Notes: generated by a model not told the origin, from the sequence alone. A DNA stretch of 64,000 nucleotides from Bradyrhizobium sp. 1 (GCF_023073315.1 NZ_JADPJH010000022.1:235348-299347); one strand, 5' to 3'; counted from the stretch's first letter, positions 25,588-35,001 are shown. Made by a program: numbers and translations.

Positions 25588-26520
25588 TCATTTCGACCGC
25601 TTCTTGCCACCCTTCTCCTCCTCCTTTTCCAGCGCCTTGCGCACCTCGTCGAACTCCGCCAGCGAGGCCTTGTCGGCGCGGGGGAAGCGCAGGTCGAGCT
25701 TTTCGAGCGCGGCATTGATCGCCGAGCCGATCACGACGCGGGCGAACCATTTGTGGTCGGCGGGCACGACATACCACGGGGCATGAGCCGTCGAGGTGTG
25801 GCGGACGATGTCCTGGTAGACCGCCTGGTAGCGCGGCCACAGCGCCCGCTCCTTGATGTCGTCCAGCGAGAACTTCCATTGCTTGGCCGGAATCTCCAGC
25901 CGGTCGAGGAACCGCTCGCGCTGCTCCTTTTTGGACAGGTGGAGGAAGAATTTGAGGACGATCGTGCCGTTGCGCGTGAGGTAGCGCTCCCACGCGGAGA
26001 TGTCCTCGAACCGCTCCTTCCAGATGTTCTTGGTGGCGAGTTCTTGCGGCAGCTTCTCCTTGGCGAGGATCTCCGGGTGCACGCGCGTCACCAGGCATTC
26101 CTCGTAATGCGAGCGGTTGAAGATGCCGATATGGCCGCGCTCGGGTAGCGCGACCGCGTGGCGCCAAAGGAAATCGTGGTCGAGCTCCTTGCTGCTCGGC
26201 GCCTTGAAGGCATGGACCTCGCAGCCCTGTGGATTGATGCCCTCGAAGATCGCCTTGATCGCGCTGTCCTTGCCGCCGGCGTCCATGGCCTGGAACACGA
26301 TCAGCAGCGACCAGCGATCCTGGGCGTAGAGCTTCTCCTGGAATTCGATCAGCCGCTTCTTGTTGACGTCGAGGAGCTCCTGCGCCTTCTCCTTGTCGAG
26401 ATCGCCCTTCTCGTCGGTCTTGTGATCCCTAAGGTGAAACTTGCCGGAGCCGTCGTAGCGGAACGGCGTGATGTAGCGGTCAAGTTCCTGGGCGAGCGAT
26501 TTGGACGGCTTCTTGCTCAT
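25588..26520 (-). CDS. ppk2: polyphosphate kinase 2 family protein (class III type)
   Basis: A 310-residue cytosolic PPK2. It uses polyphosphate to phosphorylate nucleotides. Walker A is FQAMDAGGKDSAIKAI (DAGGKDS at 80-86), the lid region INPQGCEVHAFKAPSSKELD and Walker B GHIGIFNRSHYE (129-140). The G-I-F-N-R-S-H-Y-E form and length fit class III enzymes, which can convert AMP and ADP to ATP; that specificity is inferred. Its first 41 bases overlap the end of the Liv permease gene in another frame, so it is the last gene of that operon. The C-terminus is lysine-rich. Confidence 0.92.
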   Translation of the reverse strand: MSKKPSKSLAQELDRYITPFRYDGSGKFHLRDHKTDEKGDLDKEKAQELLDVNKKRLIEFQEKLYAQDRWSLLIVFQAMDAGGKDSAIKAIFEGINPQGCEVHAFKAPSSKELDHDFLWRHAVALPERGHIGIFNRSHYEECLVTRVHPEILAKEKLPQELATKNIWKERFEDISAWERYLTRNGTIVLKFFLHLSKKEQRERFLDRLEIPAKQWKFSLDDIKERALWPRYQAVYQDIVRHTSTAHAPWYVVPADHKWFARVVIGSAINAALEKLDLRFPRADKASLAEFDEVRKALEKEEEKGGKKRSK

Positions 26521-27499
26521 GAGCGCGGGGCACCTTGCGTTGCGGCTTCAGTCGGTCGAGCACGCTACCAAGGATACCCTTGGGAAGGAATATGATGAAA
26601 AGCACGAGCAGCACACCGTAGACGAGGTTGTCCCAGCCGACCGCCTTGGTGCCGAAGCCGATGCGCAAGGTCTCCGCCAGCAGGATCGTGATGACGGCGC
26701 CGACGGTCGGGCCGAGCGAGACGAACAGGCCGCCGACGATCGCCGCGAACACCATCTGGAGCGACACCGCGATGCCGCTGACCGTGTCCGGGGTGATGAA
26801 CATCTGGTACTGGCAATAGACCGCGCCCGCGAGCGCCGTCATCACGGCACTGAGCAGCGTGATCTTCAGCTTCTCCGCGGTGACGTCGACGCCGGCCGCA
26901 GCCGCGGCGTCCTCGTCCTCCGAGATTGCCTCCAGCGCATAGCGCGCCATGCTGCGGTCGACCCAGTGCCAGACCACGATGCCGAACAGCCAGACCGCAA
27001 GCGCGATGAGGTACCAGGTGATCTTGTCGTCGAATTGCAGCGCCAGCAGCTTGTTGCCCGTGGCCCGATTCGGCGTATAGCCGAGCGAGCCGCCGGTATA
27101 GTCGCGCGTCGCCGTGATGACCTGGAGCACGATGCCTGACAGCGCCAGCGTCACCAGCACGAAATAGTGCCCGGTGATGCGGAAGCGGAAGCAGGGATAG
27201 CCGACGATCAGCGCCAGCGCACCGGCCGCGGCCATGCCGATGGGAATGCCGATCCAGGGCGACCAGCCCAGATGATTCCAGAGCAGCGCGGTGACATAGG
27301 CGCCAATCCCCATGAAGCCGCCATGGCCGAGTGAAACGAGGCCGAACCGCCCCATCATCGACCAGGATGTGTAGGCGAACGACCAGATCAGGATCAGCAC
27401 CAGGATGTGCAGATGATAGGGATCGCGATAGACGAAGGGCAGCGCGACCAGCGCCGCCAGTCCGATCCCCCAGGCTGCAAGCCGCCCCTGCCCCATCAT
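26480..27499 (-). CDS. livM: branched-chain amino acid ABC transporter permease, LivM type
   Basis: A 339-residue inner-membrane permease with about nine hydrophobic helices. It carries the LivM hallmarks GLVSLGHGGFMGIGAYVTAL and the cytoplasmic coupling loop RYALEAISEDEDAAAAAGVD. Start 27499 overlaps the livH stop by four bases (ATGA). The 3' end runs 41 bases into ppk2. It should pair with LivH to form the channel of a Liv/HAAT-type importer for amino acids or related amides. Confidence 0.9.
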   Translation of the reverse strand: MMGQGRLAAWGIGLAALVALPFVYRDPYHLHILVLILIWSFAYTSWSMMGRFGLVSLGHGGFMGIGAYVTALLWNHLGWSPWIGIPIGMAAAGALALIVGYPCFRFRITGHYFVLVTLALSGIVLQVITATRDYTGGSLGYTPNRATGNKLLALQFDDKITWYLIALAVWLFGIVVWHWVDRSMARYALEAISEDEDAAAAAGVDVTAEKLKITLLSAVMTALAGAVYCQYQMFITPDTVSGIAVSLQMVFAAIVGGLFVSLGPTVGAVITILLAETLRIGFGTKAVGWDNLVYGVLLVLFIIFLPKGILGSVLDRLKPQRKVPRAHEQEAVQIARPGT

Positions 27500-28377
27500 C
27501 GGCGCCTCGCAAGCAGGCCCGCGGGCCGGATGAACATCATGACGATGAAGAAGGCGAAAGCGAGCACGTAGCCCCATTCGAGATCGGAGAACAGGCCGCC
27601 GAGCGAGATGATCTCGGCGAACACGAAGGCCGCGATGAAGCCGCCGATGAAATTGCCGAGCCCGCCGAGCACGCAGATCAGGAAGGTGATCGGACCGAAG
27701 GAGAGGCCAACGAAGGGATGCACGTCGTATTGCAGCACCAGCAGGCAGGCGGCGAGCCCGGCCAGCCCGCCGCCGATCGCGGAGGTGATGAGATACATTC
27801 TCTTCGTATCGACGCCCATCAGCGCCATGATCTGCCGGTCCTGCGAGATGGCGCGGATCGCGGTGCCGGTGAAGGTGCGCGTCATGAACAGATAGACCGC
27901 GACCATGCCGACCAGCGCCGCCAGAAACGACAGCAGCCGGGCGTAGCTGAAATGCATCTCGCCGAAGGCGAGCACCGGCAGGCGGATGCCGAGATTGCGG
28001 AAGTCGATGCCGAAGGCGACGGTGGCAAAGCTCTGGAGCACGAACAGCACCCCGCCGGTTGCGAGCAGCTGGTTAATCGGCGGCGCGGTGAGCAGCGGCG
28101 CGATCACGAGATAATGCAGCGCCGCGCCAAGCATCGCGACCAGCAAAATGGTGAACGGCGCGGCGACGAAATAGCTGAGCCCGTAATACTGCACCATGAA
28201 ATACATGGCGTACATGCCGATCATTACCAGCTCGGCGTAGCAGATCCAGGTGACGTCGATGACGCCGAAGATCAGATTGAGCCCGAGCGCCAACAACGCC
28301 AGCACGCCGCCGAGCAGGATGCCGTTGATCACGGCCTCCAGCAGATAGATGTCGAAAATGTCCAAAAATGCCTGCAT
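27496..28377 (-). CDS. livH: branched-chain amino acid ABC transporter permease, LivH type
   Basis: A 293-residue permease with eight or so membrane helices; LEAVINGILLGGVLALLALG and the late GGLGNFIGGFIAAFVFAEI are typical of LivH, and the coupling loop reads IRAISQDRQIMALMGVD. It lies 25 bp after livF and is coupled to livM through a four-base overlap. Confidence 0.9.
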   Translation of the reverse strand: MQAFLDIFDIYLLEAVINGILLGGVLALLALGLNLIFGVIDVTWICYAELVMIGMYAMYFMVQYYGLSYFVAAPFTILLVAMLGAALHYLVIAPLLTAPPINQLLATGGVLFVLQSFATVAFGIDFRNLGIRLPVLAFGEMHFSYARLLSFLAALVGMVAVYLFMTRTFTGTAIRAISQDRQIMALMGVDTKRMYLITSAIGGGLAGLAACLLVLQYDVHPFVGLSFGPITFLICVLGGLGNFIGGFIAAFVFAEIISLGGLFSDLEWGYVLAFAFFIVMMFIRPAGLLARRR

Positions 28378-28402
28378 GCCTGCATGCCCCTCGCCCTGCC
28401 CC

Positions 28403-29110
28403 TCACACTCCGAGATACGCTTCCTTGACCGTGTCGCTCGCCAGCATCTCTGCCGACGTGCCCGACGACCTGATCGTCCCCGCCTCGATCAGATAGGCGC
28501 GGTCGACCACTTTCAGCACCTGCTGCACGTTCTGTTCGACGATCAGCACCGTCAGGCCGCTGGCGCGAATCCGCTTCACCAGCTCGAACACCTGCTGCAC
28601 CACCACCGGCGCCAGCCCCGCCGAGGGCTCGTCGAGCAGAAGCAGCTTTGGATTGGACATCAGCGCGCGGCCGATCGCGCACATCTGCTGCTCGCCGCCG
28701 GACATGGTGCCGGCCATCTGGTGGCGGCGCTCCTTCAGGCGCGGAAACAGGTCGAACACAACCGCCAGCCGCTCGGCATAGTGGCCGCGCGCCTCCTTCA
28801 TGAAGGCGCCCATCTTGAGATTGTCGTCGACCGAGAGCTGCGGAAACAGCCGCCGGTTCTCCGGCACATGCGCAATGCCGAGGCTGACGATCTTGTGCGG
28901 CGGTGTTGCGACGACGTCGACGCCCTCCATGGCGATCGACCCGCGCGAGGGACGGATCAGGCCGGAGATGACGCGCATCAAGGTCGTCTTGCCGGCGCCG
29001 TTGGGGCCGATGACGCCAACGGCTTCGCCGGCCTTGACGTCGAGATCGACGTCGAACAGCGCCTGAAACGTGCCGTAGCCGGCATTGACGCCGCGAAGCT
29101 CCAGCATCAC
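28403..29110 (-). CDS. livF: branched-chain amino acid ABC transporter ATPase, LivF type
   Basis: A 235-residue ABC ATPase: Walker A GPNGAGKTTLMRVISG, signature MSGGEQQMCAIGRALMS, Walker B LLLLDEPSAGLAP and the switch region LTVLIVEQNVQQVLKVVDRA. The short length and VPENRRLFPQLSVDDN identify the LivF branch. It overlaps livG by four bases. Confidence 0.92.
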   Translation of the reverse strand: MMLELRGVNAGYGTFQALFDVDLDVKAGEAVGVIGPNGAGKTTLMRVISGLIRPSRGSIAMEGVDVVATPPHKIVSLGIAHVPENRRLFPQLSVDDNLKMGAFMKEARGHYAERLAVVFDLFPRLKERRHQMAGTMSGGEQQMCAIGRALMSNPKLLLLDEPSAGLAPVVVQQVFELVKRIRASGLTVLIVEQNVQQVLKVVDRAYLIEAGTIRSSGTSAEMLASDTVKEAYLGV

Positions 29111-29877
29111 TGCCCTCCTGCGCGACGGCGCGCTTCGGCAGCCGCGGCTTGCGTGGTCTCCGCATCGGTGCCGAGATAGACCTCGATGACGCGCGGATCG
29201 CCCGCAACTGCGCTCGGCAGCCCCTCCGAGATCTTCTCGCCGTGATCAAGCACCATGACGCGGTCGACGACGCGCATCAGCACGCCCATGATGTGCTCAA
29301 CCCAGATGATGGTGATGCCGAGCTCGTCCCGGATGTTGCGCAGCATGTCGGCCGCCTGCCCCATCTCGGCCTCGTCGAGTCCGCCGAGGCTCTCGTCGGC
29401 GAGCAGCAGCTTTGGCGCGGTGGCGAGCGCTTTCGCCAGCTCGAGCTTCTTCAGGCCGGCGGCGCCCAGGCCATCGACACTGGCATGTCGATCGGTCGGC
29501 AATCCCACCAGCGCCAGCGATCGCTCGGCCGCCTCCTCAGCCTTGATGCGACTATGTCGGCCCTGGCCGTAGAAGCCGGCGAGCGCGACGTTCTCAAAAA
29601 TGGTCAGGCGGCGGAACGGCCGCGGGATCTGAAAAGTGCGGCCGACGCCGCTGTTGATGATCCGGTGCGGGGCGAGGCCCGCAATCTCATGCCCGGCGAA
29701 CAGGATCGAGCCCGATGTCGGCGCCAGCGTGCCGGAGAGCATGTTGAAGATCGTGCTCTTGCCCGAGCCGTTGGGGCCGATCAGGCCGAGGATCTCGCCC
29801 CGATCGACTTTGAACGACACATTGTTGACGGCGGTGAAGCCGCCAAACCGCTTCACCAGTCCGCTGACCTCCAGCAC
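29107..29877 (-). CDS. livG: branched-chain amino acid ABC transporter ATPase, LivG type
   Basis: A 256-residue ABC ATPase with Walker A GPNGSGKSTIFNMLSG, VGRTFQIPRPFRRLTIFENV (LivG-specific), Walker B PKLLLADESLGGLDEAEM and ITIIWVEHIMGVLMRVVDRV. The usual LSGG signature reads GAAGLKKLELAKALA, i.e. LSGGQ is altered to GAAGL, which also occurs in some LivG-type paralogues. It follows the frameshifted binding protein gene by 26 bp. Confidence 0.9.
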   Translation of the reverse strand: MLEVSGLVKRFGGFTAVNNVSFKVDRGEILGLIGPNGSGKSTIFNMLSGTLAPTSGSILFAGHEIAGLAPHRIINSGVGRTFQIPRPFRRLTIFENVALAGFYGQGRHSRIKAEEAAERSLALVGLPTDRHASVDGLGAAGLKKLELAKALATAPKLLLADESLGGLDEAEMGQAADMLRNIRDELGITIIWVEHIMGVLMRVVDRVMVLDHGEKISEGLPSAVAGDPRVIEVYLGTDAETTQAAAAEARRRAGGQ

Positions 29878-29903
29878 TCAGCTCTCCTTGCCCGGATGTT
29901 GCG

Positions 29904-31213
29904 CTATTGGTTGCTGTAAGTGCTGCCCTTCGGCAGTGGCAGCACGGCTTCGCGCTGCGCCTGACTCTTGGGCCACACCACGGAGGACTTGTCGTCGATA
30001 TACTGAATCACGACAGGGAACGAGCGCTCGTTCTGGCCGGCCATCGGCGTGCCCTCGCCGTAGAATTTTACGCCGAAGCCGAGCATGGTGCCGCCCTCGG
30101 AATGTCGGTGTCCAGCGCCGCCTTGCGCAGCGCGTCGGGATCGACACCACCGTATTTCTTGATCGCGCGCGGCAATACGTCGGACATGAAGACATAGGTG
30201 TTGGATGCGCCGATGCCGACATGAGCCGAGCGGATCGCAACGCCGGGCCGGATCTTGTCGAACTCCTCGCCGACCATCTTGATCACAGGCGAAAGTTTCG
30301 GATCCATCGTTTTCTGATTGGCGAGCCAGATCGAGATCGGGTCGGTGTTGAAGATGTAGGCGGCGTCCGCGCCCATCCCCTCTTTCAGCTTTTCATAGAC
30401 GCCGTAGCCCGCGCCATGCCCCATCAGCGCGCCGAACTTCAGCCCCTGCTCGCGGGCCTGCCGCAGCAGCAACGTGATGTCGGGGTTGTAGCCGGTGTGG
30501 AAGATCACGTCGGGCTTGGCGCGCTTCAGCTTGGTCACCAGCGCGGAGAGATCGGGCGCGGTCGCCGAATAGCCCTCCTTCATCACGACGTTGAAGCCCG
30601 CCTTCTTCGCGCCGGCCTCATTGCCCCTGGACACATCGACACCGTAGGCGCCGTCCTCGTGGATGATGGCGACGCGCAGATCCTTCGGCTCCTTGTCGAA
30701 CTTCGCCTTGGCGTTCTGCGCGATGAAGTCCATCGTCATCATGCCGAATTGGTCGCCGCTGGCCTGCGGACGGAAAACGTATTTGTAACCTTTCTCGTTG
30801 AACACGGCCGACGAGATGCAAGTCGTCATCCACATGAACTTCTTGAGCTGCTCGACGCGCGCGGCCACCGGCACGCATTGCGCCGAGGAAAAGAAGCCGA
30901 GCACCATGTCGACCTTCTCCTGCTCCAGCAGGCGGACGGATTCATTGATGGCGATGTCGGGCTTGCTCTGGGCGTCAGCGTAGACCGCCTCGATCTTGTA
31001 ACCTTCGACGCCAGTCTTGGCGAAATAGTCGAGGACGATCTTGGCACCGACATAGTTGAGCTCGGACCCGCCGCCTGCGAGTGGTCCGGTCAAATCGAAA
31101 ACGACGCCGATCTTGATCTTCTTCTCTTGAGCTTCGGCCGAAGCCATCAAGCCCGTCGCTGATATCGCGACCAACAGCCCACGTACCAAGCGGGCAGCCA
31201 TACGCAGGCGCAT
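29904..31213 (-). pseudogene. Liv-type periplasmic binding protein, broken by a -1 frameshift near the 3' end
   Basis: The reading frame from 31213 encodes a signal peptide (ending SAEAQ) and a type 1 periplasmic binding protein (KIKIGVVFDLTGPLAGGGSE, AINESVRLLEQEKVDMVLGF, VFRPQASGDQFGMMTMDFIA). At about 30098 the frame shifts: it runs on as out-of-frame residues to 30068, while the expected C-terminus (GFGVKFYGEGTPMAGQNERS to LPKGSTYSNQ) continues in the neighbouring frame to TAG at 29904. Adding one C after 30097 (plus strand) restores IPEGGTMLGFG and a 436-residue protein. It heads the liv operon. Either a real mutation or a one-base assembly error; the intact downstream operon favours an error or a very recent change. 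Confidence 0.85.
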
Positions 31214-31308
31214 CCAAACCTCCCTGGACGATTGTGCATTGCAGTCTTCTTGCTTTTGCTTTTTGGCCCATCACATGGGCTGAGCGAAGCGATGTCAAGC
31301 CTCGCGCG

Positions 31309-32013
31309 TCAGCGCGACGCGAACTGCTGCTCGACGAAGGCCGTGACAAATCGCGGCATGGACGGCGTGAGATCGCTCAATCCGCGCACGAGATGAATGG
31401 CCGACAGTTCAGGCTCGTCCTCACGCGCGAGATTGGCCTCGATTTTGGCGCAGGCCACGTCGCCCGGCATGTCCAGGTTGATGATCTGAATCATTGCAAT
31501 CGACGGACCGGCGACGATGCAGTGCCAGCCCGGCTCGACCCGGTAGTCGGCCGCAGTCAGGCCAGTCTCCTCGCCGAGTTCGCGAACGACACTGCCGGGG
31601 ATGTCGAGCGCGCCGTCTTTGACATCGTCGAGGTCGGGCGTGCCCGACGGGAAATAGATGCGGCCCGCATTGGCAGTGTGCTGCGCCATCTCGCCCATGA
31701 CAAAGGCGCCGTCGGATGTGAGCAGCGCGCCCATGCCAAAACCGTTGAACACGGCCTTGTCGGGAAAGCCCCAGTCGCGCCAGGCGAGGAAGCTCGCGAA
31801 ATCGGCCTCAAAATAGGTGGCGGAGAGATGACTGCCCGTAAACACGGCATCGCGCCCGAGCAGGACGCGCCCGTTCCATATCTTCGGCCGCTCGCGCTGC
31901 TTTTCGGCGAAATGCGCCGCGATCTCGGCGCGGCGCTCTTCGGCGAACGGCCAGACGATCGGCCGCACGGCAAGATCAAGCGTCGTGACGCGATGGATGA
32001 TCAGCGAAGTCAT
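31309..32013 (-). CDS. NUDIX-like hydrolase
   Basis: A 234-residue soluble protein. The core of the Nudix box is visible as VVRELGEETGL (RE-x2-EE-x-G pattern), but the upstream glycine and glutamate of the full 23-residue motif are displaced (GTPDLDDVKDGALDIPGS), so it is a divergent member. RIYFPSGTPDLDDVKDGALD shows the typical Nudix strand before the box. Nudix enzymes hydrolyse nucleoside diphosphate derivatives; substrate unknown. It starts 29 bp after the NitT/TauT-type binding protein gene and ends 95 bp before the Liv binding protein gene, so it may be read with either. Confidence 0.75.
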   Translation of the reverse strand: MTSLIIHRVTTLDLAVRPIVWPFAEERRAEIAAHFAEKQRERPKIWNGRVLLGRDAVFTGSHLSATYFEADFASFLAWRDWGFPDKAVFNGFGMGALLTSDGAFVMGEMAQHTANAGRIYFPSGTPDLDDVKDGALDIPGSVVRELGEETGLTAADYRVEPGWHCIVAGPSIAMIQIINLDMPGDVACAKIEANLAREDEPELSAIHLVRGLSDLTPSMPRFVTAFVEQQFASR

Positions 32014-32042
32014 GACGCCTGATTACACGGCCTTCGCGCCAG

Positions 32043-33068
32043 TTATTTGGCACTCCCCGTGGTCTTCTTGGCCTGTTCGACGTATTTGTTGGTGAAGGTC
32101 TTGCTGACGTCGATCTTGGCATTCGCGACCTCGGGCGAGCCGACGCTGAACACCGCGAGCACGGCGTCCGCGCCCTTCGGGTCCATCTTGCCGGTCTCGG
32201 AGAACATCGGGATCGTGTTCTTCAGCGCGGCGAGATAGAGGTCCTTGTTCTTGCCGACCATTTCCTCCGGCATCTTCGCCATGATTTCCTCGGGCGAATG
32301 CGAATGGATCCAGGCGATCGTGGCGAGCATGGCGTTGGTGAGCGCCTGCGTTTCCTTCTCGTGGCCGTTGATCCAGGCCACCGTCGAATACAGCGCGCCG
32401 CCCGGATATTCGCCGCCGAACGTTTCGAGCGTGTCCTTCTGGGTACGAGTGTCGCTGAGGATGCGCAAATCCTTGTGGCTGCCCTGGAGCACGGTGACGG
32501 AGGGGTCGAGCATCACAGCCGCGTCGATCTGACCCTGCTCCATCGCGGCGACTGCGGTTGCGCCGAGGCCGACGCCGATCACGGCGGTGCCGGCGGGATC
32601 GAGCCCGTTCTTCTTGAGCATGTATTTGAGGAAGAAGTCGGTGGAGGAGCCGGGCGCGCTGACACCGACCTTCTTGCCGGCGAGATCCTTGATCGACTTG
32701 ATCTCGTTGGTGTGCGAGGGCGAAACTACCAGCACGAGGCCGGGATAGCGGTCATAGACCACGAAGGCCTGAAGCTCCTGCTTCTTGGCGGCCAGATTGA
32801 CGCAATGGTCGAAATAGCCGGAGACCACGTCGGCGCTGCCGCCGAGCACGGCCTTCAGCGCGTCCGAGCCGCCCTTGAGGTCGACCAGCTCGACATTGAG
32901 GCCGGCCTTCTCGTATTCGCCGAGTTGCTTGGCCAGCACCGTCGGCAGATAGCACAGGCAGGCGCCGCCGCCGATCGCGACGGTGACCTTGCTTTGCGCC
33001 GCGGCAAATCCGGTGGTGAGCGTCAGCGCCAGCAGCGCGCCGGCAAGCCTGGCAATCGTGTTCTTCAT
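32043..33068 (-). CDS. NitT/TauT-type ABC substrate-binding protein
   Basis: A 341-residue exported binding protein: signal peptide MKNTIARLAGALLALTLTTG ending AAAQ, then KVTVAIGGGACLCYLPTVLA, YEKAGLNVELVDLKGGSDAL and VGVSAPGSSTDFFLKYMLKK, characteristic of NMT1/SsuA-like proteins that bind nitrate, sulfonates or pyrimidine precursors. The start at 33068 has a clear GGAGG. No permease or ATPase is adjacent; the nearest matching pair is at 37172-38775, separated by unrelated genes. The CLC pair in GGGACLCYLP is unusual for the family. Confidence 0.88.
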   Translation of the reverse strand: MKNTIARLAGALLALTLTTGFAAAQSKVTVAIGGGACLCYLPTVLAKQLGEYEKAGLNVELVDLKGGSDALKAVLGGSADVVSGYFDHCVNLAAKKQELQAFVVYDRYPGLVLVVSPSHTNEIKSIKDLAGKKVGVSAPGSSTDFFLKYMLKKNGLDPAGTAVIGVGLGATAVAAMEQGQIDAAVMLDPSVTVLQGSHKDLRILSDTRTQKDTLETFGGEYPGGALYSTVAWINGHEKETQALTNAMLATIAWIHSHSPEEIMAKMPEEMVGKNKDLYLAALKNTIPMFSETGKMDPKGADAVLAVFSVGSPEVANAKIDVSKTFTNKYVEQAKKTTGSAK

Positions 33069-33207
33069 TGGTTTCCTCCGTTCGGCTGGCGGCACCATAG
33101 AGCAGCGGGACAGGCTTGAGAAGCACCGCTTAAGTGGCACTGGCCATTGGCCTTTCGCCGCAATAGCATGGGCGTACAACAACAATCTTTGATGGGGAGG
33201 ATCATCC

Positions 33208-33657
33208 ATGAATCGCCTTGCTGCCGGACTGTCGATCGCCGCCGCCTTTGCCGCCGGATGCGGCGCAAACCAGCTGCTCCGGCCGGCGCTCGCCGCCGAG
33301 AACGTCACCGCGCAGATCATTCACACCGGCGAGATGGAGGGGGATGCGCTCGGGCCAGCCAACAATGTCGGCTACCGCTCAAAAATGTTCGCGGGCGCCG
33401 ACGGCGCCACCGTCTCGATCCAGGTCGGCAACGTGCCCAAGCACATGCATCCCAACACCAACGAGATCCAGTACATCCTGGACGGAACCGGGACGATCTG
33501 GCTCGGCGACAAGGAAGTGACGGTGAAGCCCGGCGACCTCGTCATCATCCCCAAGGGCACGCCGCATGGCGGCACCAAGCCAATCAGCGGTCAGGTCAAG
33601 GCGATCGCGATCAAGACGCCGCCGCAGGCGCCTGATGACACCAAGCTGCTGGACTGA
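33208..33657 (+). CDS. exported cupin-domain protein
   Basis: A 149-residue protein with a signal-like N-terminus (MNRLAAGLSIAAAFAAGCGA) and one cupin barrel: VPKHMHPNTNEIQYILDGTG (motif 1, with the H-x-H and E metal ligands) and VKPGDLVIIPKGTPHGGTKP (motif 2). Single cupins may be metal-dependent isomerases, oxygenases or binding proteins. A lipobox-like AAGC occurs at the end of the hydrophobic segment, so it could be lipid-anchored. GGGGAGG precedes the ATG. Divergent from the NitT/TauT-type gene. Confidence 0.85.
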   Translation: MNRLAAGLSIAAAFAAGCGANQLLRPALAAENVTAQIIHTGEMEGDALGPANNVGYRSKMFAGADGATVSIQVGNVPKHMHPNTNEIQYILDGTGTIWLGDKEVTVKPGDLVIIPKGTPHGGTKPISGQVKAIAIKTPPQAPDDTKLLD

Positions 33658-33712
33658 ACGTTCGCACGTCCGGGCTCGCGCCGAGGCGCGGGCCCGCTTT
33701 GCGAATTCCGGG

Positions 33713-34486
33713 CTAAATGGGACGCGCCTGCTTCCGGATCTCGTTCGCGATCGGCTTGAGCGTGTCCGCCGGAAGCTGGCCGACGAGCGTATAGCCCATT
33801 CCACTATCCGCCCAGGCAAGGCCCGCGACGTCGCCGGTCGATTGCGGCAGCATCGGTGTATCCTGATTGCCGTTGCTCATCGGACGCGTCAGTACGACAA
33901 GGCGGTCGCCATGATCGTCGTCGTACATGAACATTGCGGCCGGGCCATGCGCGGTCGCAACCAGACGCCCTCCCATCAGCCGATAGCCTGATACGGCGAG
34001 ATCAGGCACCTTGACCGGCTGCTTCAACCGGTTGGAGACCCATTGCGTTAGTTCGGCACTGTCGGAAGCTCGTATCTCGACCGGCCTCACGCGATCCGGT
34101 GCGTAGACGCCATAGGAATAGGCGGCCTCCTGCGCCAGTGCAGACAGTCCGCTCGAACCATCCGGCAGCAGGCTGCGCATGCTCCAGCCGCCGAGACCGC
34201 CGATTCCGAGGAGCAATAGCGCCGCAATCGCCGCCCACGCCCGCAAAGGACGCCGCTTCCGGCTCTCGATGATGTGCGACAGATTCAGCTCAACCGGCAA
34301 TGGCTCATCGGCGATCGACGCCAGCGCGCCCCGCAACTGCTCGCGCTGGGCAGCAAAGGCCGCGACGCGCACCGAGACATCTGGGTGATCGTCCAGATAG
34401 GATGCGATCTCCGCACGTCGCTCGGGCGCGAGCGCGTGGTCCACATAAGCGTGGAGATCATCTTCCATGATCGGCCGCTGACTCAT
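33713..34486 (-). CDS. transmembrane anti-sigma factor
   Basis: A 257-residue protein with a cytosolic N-terminal anti-sigma helix bundle (DDLHAYVDHALAPERRAEIA, residues 9-28), one membrane helix at about 95-113 (RAWAAIAALLLLGIGGLGGW) and a periplasmic domain of some 140 residues. It overlaps the ECF sigma gene by four bases, the normal arrangement for a sigma/anti-sigma pair. No zinc-binding HxxxCxxC motif is seen, so release is more likely by proteolysis or ligand than by thiol oxidation. Confidence 0.85.
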   Translation of the reverse strand: MSQRPIMEDDLHAYVDHALAPERRAEIASYLDDHPDVSVRVAAFAAQREQLRGALASIADEPLPVELNLSHIIESRKRRPLRAWAAIAALLLLGIGGLGGWSMRSLLPDGSSGLSALAQEAAYSYGVYAPDRVRPVEIRASDSAELTQWVSNRLKQPVKVPDLAVSGYRLMGGRLVATAHGPAAMFMYDDDHGDRLVVLTRPMSNGNQDTPMLPQSTGDVAGLAWADSGMGYTLVGQLPADTLKPIANEIRKQARPI

Positions 34487-35001
34487 TTCATACCCCGCAA
34501 CGCGACGACGTTCCCCGGTGCAACGCCGTCCATCTCCTGAACTAGCCTCTCTCGCGCACGCGACAGTCGGGACATCACGGTCCCGACCGGGATATTAAGC
34601 ACCGCCGCGGCATCCGCATAGGACAGATCTTCGACTGCAACCAGCAACAACACAGCCCGCTGCTCTTCCGGCAGTCTCGCAAGCTTGTTCAGGACGTCCT
34701 GATAGATCACCCTGTGCTCCTGCGCGGCAGCACTGACGAGCTCACTCTCGCCGGCATCGTCGATCGGCATATGCCTGCCCCGCGATGTTGCCTGGCGGAA
34801 TTGCGTGACCGCCAGATTGTGGAGGATGGTGAACAGCCAGGCGCGCACGCTGCCGTCGCGCCGCTGATGCCAACGGCTGACGGCGCGCTCCAGGCAATCC
34901 TGAACCAGATCGTCGGCAGCAGCGCGGTCGCGCACGAGCGCACGCGCATAGCGGCGGAGCGCGGGGATCAGCGGTTCGACCTGAACCAGCATGTCCTTCA
35001 T
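34483..35001 (-). CDS. ECF-type RNA polymerase sigma factor
   Basis: A 172-residue sigma-70 family ECF factor. Region 2 is LVRDRAAADDLVQDCLERAV and SVRAWLFTILHNLAVTQFRQ; region 4 is LPEEQRAVLLLVAVEDLSYA followed by DAAAVLNIPVGTVMSRLSRA. The frame is open to 35070, but the start at 35001 (MKDMLVQ) has GGAG nearby and the usual ECF length. It is read after the YVTN gene and before the anti-sigma gene. A candidate ECF-type promoter before the first gene of the operon (37101-37129) suggests autoregulation. Confidence 0.9.
   Translation of the reverse strand: MKDMLVQVEPLIPALRRYARALVRDRAAADDLVQDCLERAVSRWHQRRDGSVRAWLFTILHNLAVTQFRQATSRGRHMPIDDAGESELVSAAAQEHRVIYQDVLNKLARLPEEQRAVLLLVAVEDLSYADAAAVLNIPVGTVMSRLSRARERLVQEMDGVAPGNVVALRGMK

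Noticed and set aside
33135..33150. TGGCAC...ATTGG, sigma-54-like promoter before the cupin gene
   Set aside because: The spacing between the GG and GC elements is wrong by one base and the -12 GC is replaced by GG, so it does not meet the sigma-54 rule.
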